Shown here one piece after another: positions 7,361-11,295 of a DNA stretch of 11,295 bases (its first letter is position 1; each line of letters begins with the position of its first letter). Below the pieces are notes generated by a model. The model did not search any database, had not been told where the DNA came from, and worked only from the letters and a program-made list of their open reading frames with translations. Source of the DNA: Sphingobacteriia bacterium (lineage in GTDB: Bacteria > Bacteroidota > Bacteroidia > UBA7662); assembly GCA_009926245.1 (NCBI GenBank), contig RFPG01000030.1:1-11295 (forward strand). The letters are read 5' to 3'. The position numbers and the translations under genes are program-made.

Positions 7361-7368
7361 CAAATTTA
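7361..7368 (-). promoter_or_regulatory. Possible Bacteroidota -7 box (TAAATTTG) at the RmuC-like gene start
   Basis: Read on the - strand this is TAAATTTG, an exact TAnnTTTG, ending 3 nt before ATG 7357. The spacing is the same as at the aminotransferase gene. No good -33 element is visible. It also overlaps the alternative TTG start at 7361-7363, so it may be chance. Confidence 0.25.
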
Positions 7369-7398
7369 GGTTACTCCTTCTGATAAATTCCTAGAATT

Positions 7399-8490
7399 CT
7401 AACGCTGTCGAACAAATTGCCTAGCGCGATGCACGGCATTGCCGCGGATATCCAAATAAAATAAGTTAATGTCCCCGGTATGGTAATTGGGAGATCGGTA
7501 CAAAAACGAACCCCAAAAACGGGGCTTGGTCACCCATACCATCCCGCCCACCACTTGGGCATCGCAGATACCGGGGTATTTTTTGCTAAATGGCCGTAGA
7601 ACCGCCCCGCGATGACGTTCCCTGGGAACCAGCGGCCCTTCCGCAATGCAGGTATCGGGGGCCGGGAAGGGGGTGGCTACTTCCCAGCTAATGGGATTGA
7701 CGGCCACCGCTTTGGCCAAGGTCTTTTCAAAATAGGGAGGCTTGTAACCGCGCAAATAAGTGCTCCAACTCACAAAACAGCCCACGGAATTGGAGTCTAC
7801 ACAAACCGGTAAACCCGCCAAGGAATCCGCCGGTATGGCCATCCCCGGCAAATAAGCCACCACCAATCGTTGCTGCAAAGGAGTTCCTATAATCTTGTGT
7901 TTTAACAATCTTGCTGCGTGCAATGTTCCCTGGGAATGACCAGCTACGATAAAGGGTCTCCCTTGGTTGTAGTTCTTCAAAAAATAATCAAAGGCCGCCT
8001 CGACATCGCTGTAAGCAATACCCAGGGACCTTTCTTTATCGTCCAAATTCTTGGTTAAAAAAACAGAGTAGTGGGCTTGACGATACCGAGGGGCATAGAT
8101 TTTGCCTGCCCCATTAAAAGCCGAAGCCTGGTACAAGGTCGGCAATCGGTCAATTTCTCGGTTCAGGCGATGATCGCGCAAATCCTGGTTCCAGCGGTAA
8201 ACGGTGCGGGGTTTGGTGGAGTACAACGTGGGATGCACATAGAAGACATCCACCGAGGCGCTGTCCTGGGCATCGCGCAAACCGGGCGGTGTGCGGTCGG
8301 CCCGATCCCTGCGACCGGGCAAGGCGGCCCAATTCCGCTCGTCCTGATAATCAGGGGCTGGAGGAATGGGGCTCTCCTCAAAGCGAGTTGGGATGCAGTA
8401 AAACTGCCCTTTGGCCTCCTCGGTCTGGATAAGCCCCCAAAGCAAAGCTATCCAATAGGTAATATTCATAAGTTTCAAGGCTTGGGGCAT
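7399..8490 (-). CDS. DUF3089 (PF11288) secreted alpha/beta hydrolase
   Basis: The protein has 363 residues. An N-terminal hydrophobic stretch (about 7-22) followed by a polar turn near AKG looks like a signal peptide. The longer start at 8490 is preferred over ATG 8467-8469 because it gives the n-region lysine K6. Family marks are PDYQDERNWAALPGRRD (46-62), DVFYVHPT (81-88), the nucleophile elbow GHSQG (184-188, S186), NPISW (266-270) and YHTGDINLFY (336-345) with H337 as probable catalytic histidine. DUF3089 proteins have the fold of esterases and lipases; the substrate is unknown, so exact activity is not claimed. It is 36 nt downstream of the fibre-like gene on the same strand and 41 nt upstream of the RmuC-like gene. 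The stop TAG lies at 7399-7401. Confidence 0.9.
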   Translation of the reverse strand: MPQALKLMNITYWIALLWGLIQTEEAKGQFYCIPTRFEESPIPPAPDYQDERNWAALPGRRDRADRTPPGLRDAQDSASVDVFYVHPTLYSTKPRTVYRWNQDLRDHRLNREIDRLPTLYQASAFNGAGKIYAPRYRQAHYSVFLTKNLDDKERSLGIAYSDVEAAFDYFLKNYNQGRPFIVAGHSQGTLHAARLLKHKIIGTPLQQRLVVAYLPGMAIPADSLAGLPVCVDSNSVGCFVSWSTYLRGYKPPYFEKTLAKAVAVNPISWEVATPFPAPDTCIAEGPLVPRERHRGAVLRPFSKKYPGICDAQVVGGMVWVTKPRFWGSFLYRSPNYHTGDINLFYLDIRGNAVHRARQFVRQR

Positions 8491-8526
8491 GGGTTCACCG
8501 GGATCGAAAGGGTTGGAGCGAGGGAA

Positions 8527-10074
8527 TTATCGTTTGGGCAAAGGTGGGGTGGCCGGAGGGGCCATGTAGAGCAAGCCTTTTTCGGCAGGCTGCCCGTACA
8601 ATTCGGGGTGAAGGTAACGACCACGCTCCTGCGGTGCTTTGATTGGTTCGGGATCGATAGGATGAGCACGAGCGTAGCGATCGTTGCGGATACCCGATAC
8701 CTGCCAGCTGATTTCGGTATGGGGCACTTCGCTTTGGATAACAAACCGATTGTGGGCGATTTTGGATGCGACTCGAACGCGGGTAAAGCCATCCCCACCC
8801 ACAGGGGTCAATTGATAACGAAAATCACGATTCTCGGCACAAAAATACGAGGGCAGTTCAACCGTGGCCATCCCGGCATGGTCTGTTACAACATTTCCGT
8901 TGTAAAGATTCATCATATCCGGGCTTTCGACAAAACTATGCACAAGAAATTTGTTATCCGGATCCACCGGATGATCAATCCGAAAGGTACCGGCGGCTTT
9001 GGAAAGCGTACCCCCCACGCTAAGATTCCCAACATTGATGGCCGTGGAGGCATTATACCACCCGTGTGCCGTACCATAGGGCTGGAAATAGGCTGCGGCC
9101 AACGATGAAGTTCCACCCACCATGTGAATAGCGGTACCGCTGTCGTTCCCACTTAACAAGGTTGAATACGCCGAATTTCCGTACAAGTAACCTGCAGGTC
9201 CGTTGGGATTGGTAGCCGCCAAGGTTGCATAGGGCCCTGTGCTATAACCCAAAAGGGCATTGCTGTAAGGCGCATAGGTATAGATGGTTGCGTTCGCAAA
9301 GCTATCCGCTGCAAAAACAGCTGCCGGGGCATTCCCAAAATTCTCGGCATACAATGTGCTGTACGTATCGCTGTTGTTTTGCAAAAAGGCAGCATTCTGT
9401 CGGGTGCTGTAGGCACTCATGGCCACCGAGTCTCCAAACACATAAAGTTTGGTATTGGCAGGCGCCACCGATCCGATACCTACATTGGTCCCATCATGAT
9501 ACAAGTTTCGGGACCCTGACACCCATACCGAACCGTTCCAATAAGGGGTATTGCCCAGGGCATTGCCCCGATCCAAATAGCGTACTTTGTCGGCGACCAA
9601 AGCATAGGGTACCGACAACATGGGCGTGGTCCCCAGAAGGGAATAATTTGTGCCACCACTCAAATCCACCTCGGTGCGTACAAAATGCGAGGCGGTCCCC
9701 CAATCCACCCCGACCATGGTACCTATGACCGCTTGACCGCCTCCCAAATCAACCGTCAAGAGCCCGTGGGCGTTGGTGCTGGGTGCGGGTTGAAAAACCT
9801 CTTGGTACATAACGGTTCCGTTCACCGAATCCCGAACAATGCTCAAACGAAGGCCCACCGTGCTCTGGGAAACAAGGCCCCCCGATGCGGTTCGAACGAC
9901 GGCCTGGTAGGTCATTTTGGGAGCGACCTGTGCTCCGACAGGCCGAACACCCTCAGCAAGAATCCATAACAAAAAAAAGGTCAAGCCTTTGGCAAAGACG
10001 GTTTCTTTGGCGTGAAATGTCCAAAAAAAGAGGATAGACCGAAATATTTGAATCAAGGAAGTACAAGTGCTCAT
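8527..10074 (-). CDS. Secreted Bacteroidota fibre-like protein with tandem repeats and a conserved C-terminal domain
   Basis: The protein has 515 residues from ATG 10072-10074. A hydrophobic stretch (31-40) and GAQ (47-49) form an unusually late signal peptide with a long N-terminal extension. Residues 50-160 match the domain found at the start of many Bacteroidota fibre-like proteins: APKMTYQAVVR, VGLRLSI, and LLGTTPMLSVPYAL near its end. DGTNVGIGS (194-202) follows, typical of tail-fibre-like necks. Residues about 227-335 hold five imperfect repeats of 21-24 residues. The C-terminal third (361-495) resembles a domain I have seen in secreted bacterial proteins (FLVHSFVESPDMMN, ELPSYF, NRDFRYQLTPVGG, WQVSGIRND). 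The role is probably an extracellular trimeric fibre or surface structure (inferred); no enzyme site is visible. The divergent DinB gene starts 38 nt away. Confidence 0.84.
   Translation of the reverse strand: MSTCTSLIQIFRSILFFWTFHAKETVFAKGLTFFLLWILAEGVRPVGAQVAPKMTYQAVVRTASGGLVSQSTVGLRLSIVRDSVNGTVMYQEVFQPAPSTNAHGLLTVDLGGGQAVIGTMVGVDWGTASHFVRTEVDLSGGTNYSLLGTTPMLSVPYALVADKVRYLDRGNALGNTPYWNGSVWVSGSRNLYHDGTNVGIGSVAPANTKLYVFGDSVAMSAYSTRQNAAFLQNNSDTYSTLYAENFGNAPAAVFAADSFANATIYTYAPYSNALLGYSTGPYATLAATNPNGPAGYLYGNSAYSTLLSGNDSGTAIHMVGGTSSLAAAYFQPYGTAHGWYNASTAINVGNLSVGGTLSKAAGTFRIDHPVDPDNKFLVHSFVESPDMMNLYNGNVVTDHAGMATVELPSYFCAENRDFRYQLTPVGGDGFTRVRVASKIAHNRFVIQSEVPHTEISWQVSGIRNDRYARAHPIDPEPIKAPQERGRYLHPELYGQPAEKGLLYMAPPATPPLPKR
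8844..9394 (-). repeat. Region coding repeats and C-terminal domain junction of the fibre protein
   Basis: Within the fibre gene, the bases coding residues about 227-335 (roughly 9070-9396) encode five imperfect tandem repeats. They start near N227, N248, N272, A294 and A315, with Asn/Gly/Tyr at repeat boundaries and a recurring small-aromatic pattern (NALLGYSTG, AGYLYGNSA). DNA identity between units is low, so this is an old protein-level repeat, probably one beta-helix turn per unit. Confidence 0.5.
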
Positions 10075-10111
10075 CTTATCATGAAATTTGAATTGGTGTA
10101 AAATTCCCACC

Positions 10112-10666
10112 ATGAAGAACGACCACGACCCCATGCTTCAAAATTTAATCCAGGCCTACCGGGAGGTTTTGGATTTAACGGACTCACTGGATGACCGCAC
10201 CTACGCCTCGCCTCCATTGGAAGGCAAATGGAGTCCGGCCCAGCACTTGGTTCATTTGATTCGTTCCTTGGGGATCGTGGTTTGGGTCACTTCCTGGCCC
10301 TATTCCCTGCAACGATTGGTTTGGGGAAGGGCCAACCGCCCCTCCAGGTCCTACGATGAACTGGTCCAGCGGTACCAAGCCCGGCTGGCAGGAATCAAAG
10401 CCAAATCCCCGGCCTTTTTTGCGCCCCCTGCCCAATCAGCAACCCAACGACACCGCATCAACAAGCGGCTATTGGCCCTCACCGAGCGCTACGTCAACCA
10501 ATTACAATCTTGCCCAGCCGACTATCTGGAGAGCCAGATACTCCCCCATCCTGCCCTGGGCAAGGTCACCGTCCGCGAAATGGCCCTGTTCAGCACCTAC
10601 CACGGTCGCCTTCACATGGGCCTTATCCAAAGGGACCTCAACGCAGCCAAAGGCAATGCAAACTAA
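10112..10666 (+). CDS. DinB-family (DinB_2-like) putative metal-dependent protein
   Basis: The protein has 184 residues, as expected for this four-helix-bundle family. The likely metal ligands are H45 in WSPAQHLVH (40-48) and the pair H164 and H168 in TYHGRLHMG (162-170), the usual three-histidine DinB pattern. Family members bind a divalent metal, and several act as thiol-dependent transferases using bacillithiol or similar thiols. The substrate here is not known. ATG 10112 is chosen over TTG 10088 because the shorter form starts just before the first predicted helix. It is divergent from the fibre gene with only 37 nt between starts, so their promoters must overlap or lie within the opposite gene. 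Bases 10083-10090 (GAAATTTG) are one mismatch from TAnnTTTG. Confidence 0.88.
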   Translation: MKNDHDPMLQNLIQAYREVLDLTDSLDDRTYASPPLEGKWSPAQHLVHLIRSLGIVVWVTSWPYSLQRLVWGRANRPSRSYDELVQRYQARLAGIKAKSPAFFAPPAQSATQRHRINKRLLALTERYVNQLQSCPADYLESQILPHPALGKVTVREMALFSTYHGRLHMGLIQRDLNAAKGNAN

Positions 10667-10669
10667 ATG

Positions 10670-10688
10670 AACGGCGCCGTTTAGCGCC
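10670..10688. other. GC-rich dyad between convergent DinB and Mpo1-like genes
   Basis: A perfect 12-bp palindrome AACGGCGCCGTT lies at 10670-10681, just after the DinB stop. An overlapping possible hairpin pairs GGCGC (10673-10677) with GCGCC (10684-10688) over a 6-nt loop. There is no T tract on either side, so it is a weak terminator candidate at most. Confidence 0.3.
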
Positions 10689-10702
10689 CACCATTCAGGC
10701 TG

Positions 10703-11152
10703 CTAGATAGGTAGGCCGACTTTGCGGTAAACAAAGTGCAGCAGCCAGGCCGGACCCACCAAGAGGAATTGGAGGTCTTTGAGAAAGGATGGCTTTTTGC
10801 CTTCGATCTTGTGCCCTACAAATTGCCCAACCCAAGCTGCTGCAAAGAGTCCAACGTGGATTTGCCATGCGAATGAACCCGCGACCTGCTCCAAAGCCAT
10901 AATACCCCAAGCCATGGCCAGGCTAAGCAGCAGCATGCCCACAAAAAGAGTCCCCGAAAGGCGCAGATAATACAAGGAAGCAGCTCCCAAGAAAACCATG
11001 CCCAGCGTCAAGGGGCCGTACAACGTGACCGTCCATAGTAAACCCAGGAGGCTGAACATGATGGTGGGAACGCAGATCCAGTGTATCCACTTGTTGGTAG
11101 GATTCTTGTGGCTTTCCCCGTATTCTTCCAGGAGAAGATCGATGGTGCGCAT
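10703..11152 (-). CDS. Mpo1-like / DUF962 integral membrane protein
   Basis: The protein has 149 residues with about four membrane helices. It carries the family's two signature ends: YGESHKNPTNKWIHWICVP (11-29) and GHKIEGKKPSFLKD (113-126). The histidines expected to hold iron are H15, H24, H99 and H114. The family includes yeast Mpo1, an Fe2+-dependent dioxygenase that shortens 2-hydroxy fatty acids (alpha-oxidation) at the endoplasmic reticulum. The bacterial members are mostly uncharacterised, so a role in 2-hydroxy fatty acid turnover is an inference. It is plausible because Bacteroidota make hydroxylated and sphingoid lipids. It stands alone, convergent with the DinB gene. About 36 nt upstream of the ATG is TAAATTCG (11189-11196, - strand), one mismatch from TAnnTTTG. 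Confidence 0.92.
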   Translation of the reverse strand: MRTIDLLLEEYGESHKNPTNKWIHWICVPTIMFSLLGLLWTVTLYGPLTLGMVFLGAASLYYLRLSGTLFVGMLLLSLAMAWGIMALEQVAGSFAWQIHVGLFAAAWVGQFVGHKIEGKKPSFLKDLQFLLVGPAWLLHFVYRKVGLPI

Positions 11153-11220
11153 GGTTTGGATAGATTAAAAGATTGGGCCAAGTCTTTACGAATTTAACCC
11201 GACTTTTGCTTTGTTGTCTC

Positions 11221-11232
11221 CTCTTCGAAGAG
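11221..11232. repeat. Perfect 12-bp palindrome upstream of the Mpo1-like gene
   Basis: CTCTTCGAAGAG equals its own reverse complement. It lies 69 nt upstream of the Mpo1-like ATG and 25 bp upstream of the TAAATTCG box. It could be a binding site for a dimeric regulator, or chance. Confidence 0.35.
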
Positions 11233-11253
11233 TGCACCAGATCCCCCCAAAAC

Positions 11254-11283
11254 AAAAAGCCCCGGTATGAGGCGGGGCTTTTT
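11254..11283. terminator. Strong bidirectional intrinsic terminator
   Basis: The 11-bp perfect stem AAAAAGCCCCG (11254-11264) pairs with CGGGGCTTTTT (11273-11283) around an 8-nt loop. It has a T tract on either strand and so works in both directions. The gene to its left starts at 11152 and runs away from it. The terminator therefore most likely ends a - strand gene that lies right of the window. Confidence 0.87.
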
Positions 11284-11295
11284 GAAGGCTAAGAG

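Noticed and set aside
2215..7399. CTAGAATTC at 2215-2223 and again at 7391-7399, as possible direct repeats flanking an insertion
   Set aside because: The match is only 9 nt with no extension, and the right copy lies beyond the RmuC-like gene, which does not share the low GC of the cassette. It is likely chance.
8071..9108. Long open frame on the + strand (345 codons) across the DUF3089 and fibre genes
   Set aside because: It spans two unrelated - strand genes that both show clear family motifs, and its own translation has no recognisable domain. It is an antisense shadow.
10088..10111. Upstream TTG start for the DinB gene
   Set aside because: The extra eight residues precede the first helix and are not needed; ATG 10112 gives the normal family length.
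11254..11283. Terminator as the end of the Mpo1-like gene
   Set aside because: The Mpo1-like gene begins at 11152 and runs leftward, so this hairpin lies upstream of it.
1..11295. tRNA, rRNA, CRISPR, transposon, riboswitch or phage genes
   Set aside because: I looked for cloverleaf-like dyads, regularly spaced direct repeats, transposase-like proteins and long structured leaders and saw none. The fibre-like protein is of the secreted Bacteroidota type, with no phage genes around it.

Overview
The window looks like a chromosomal segment of a Bacteroidota bacterium. The reasons are a secreted fibre protein with the N-terminal domain typical of that phylum, a small outer-membrane barrel protein of Bacteroidota type, Shine-Dalgarno motifs absent from nearly every start, and two exact TAnnTTTG boxes (the Bacteroidota -7 promoter consensus) next to start codons. 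Sampled 60-base lines give 50-62% GC for most of the window but only 37-45% for about 2245-6113.

Left part (1-2172, + strand): the 3' part of a gene whose frame joins the C-terminal end of a CrtY-type lycopene beta-cyclase to a complete Brp/Blh-type beta-carotene 15,15'-dioxygenase. It would make beta-carotene and cleave it to retinal, presumably for a microbial rhodopsin outside the window. Six bases later comes a short Na+/phosphate cotransporter without a PhoU domain.

Middle (2245-6107, - strand): an AT-rich cassette of four overlapping genes, read right to left. They are a PKS/NRPS-type class III aminotransferase, a large GNAT-like acyltransferase, a membrane-anchored ATP-grasp ligase and a small outer-membrane beta-barrel-like protein. 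The overlaps of 4, 8 and 7 nt point to one translationally coupled unit. I do not recognise it as a described pathway. It is the best candidate here for an uncharacterised system.

Right part (6146-11295): an RmuC-like coiled-coil/nuclease-fold protein, a DUF3089 alpha/beta hydrolase and a large secreted fibre-like protein, all on the - strand. Then come a divergent DinB-family protein and a convergent Mpo1-like (DUF962) membrane protein. A strong bidirectional terminator lies at the right edge and most likely serves a gene outside the window. There are no RNA genes, CRISPR arrays or insertion sequences, and no gene-free stretch above 300 bases.
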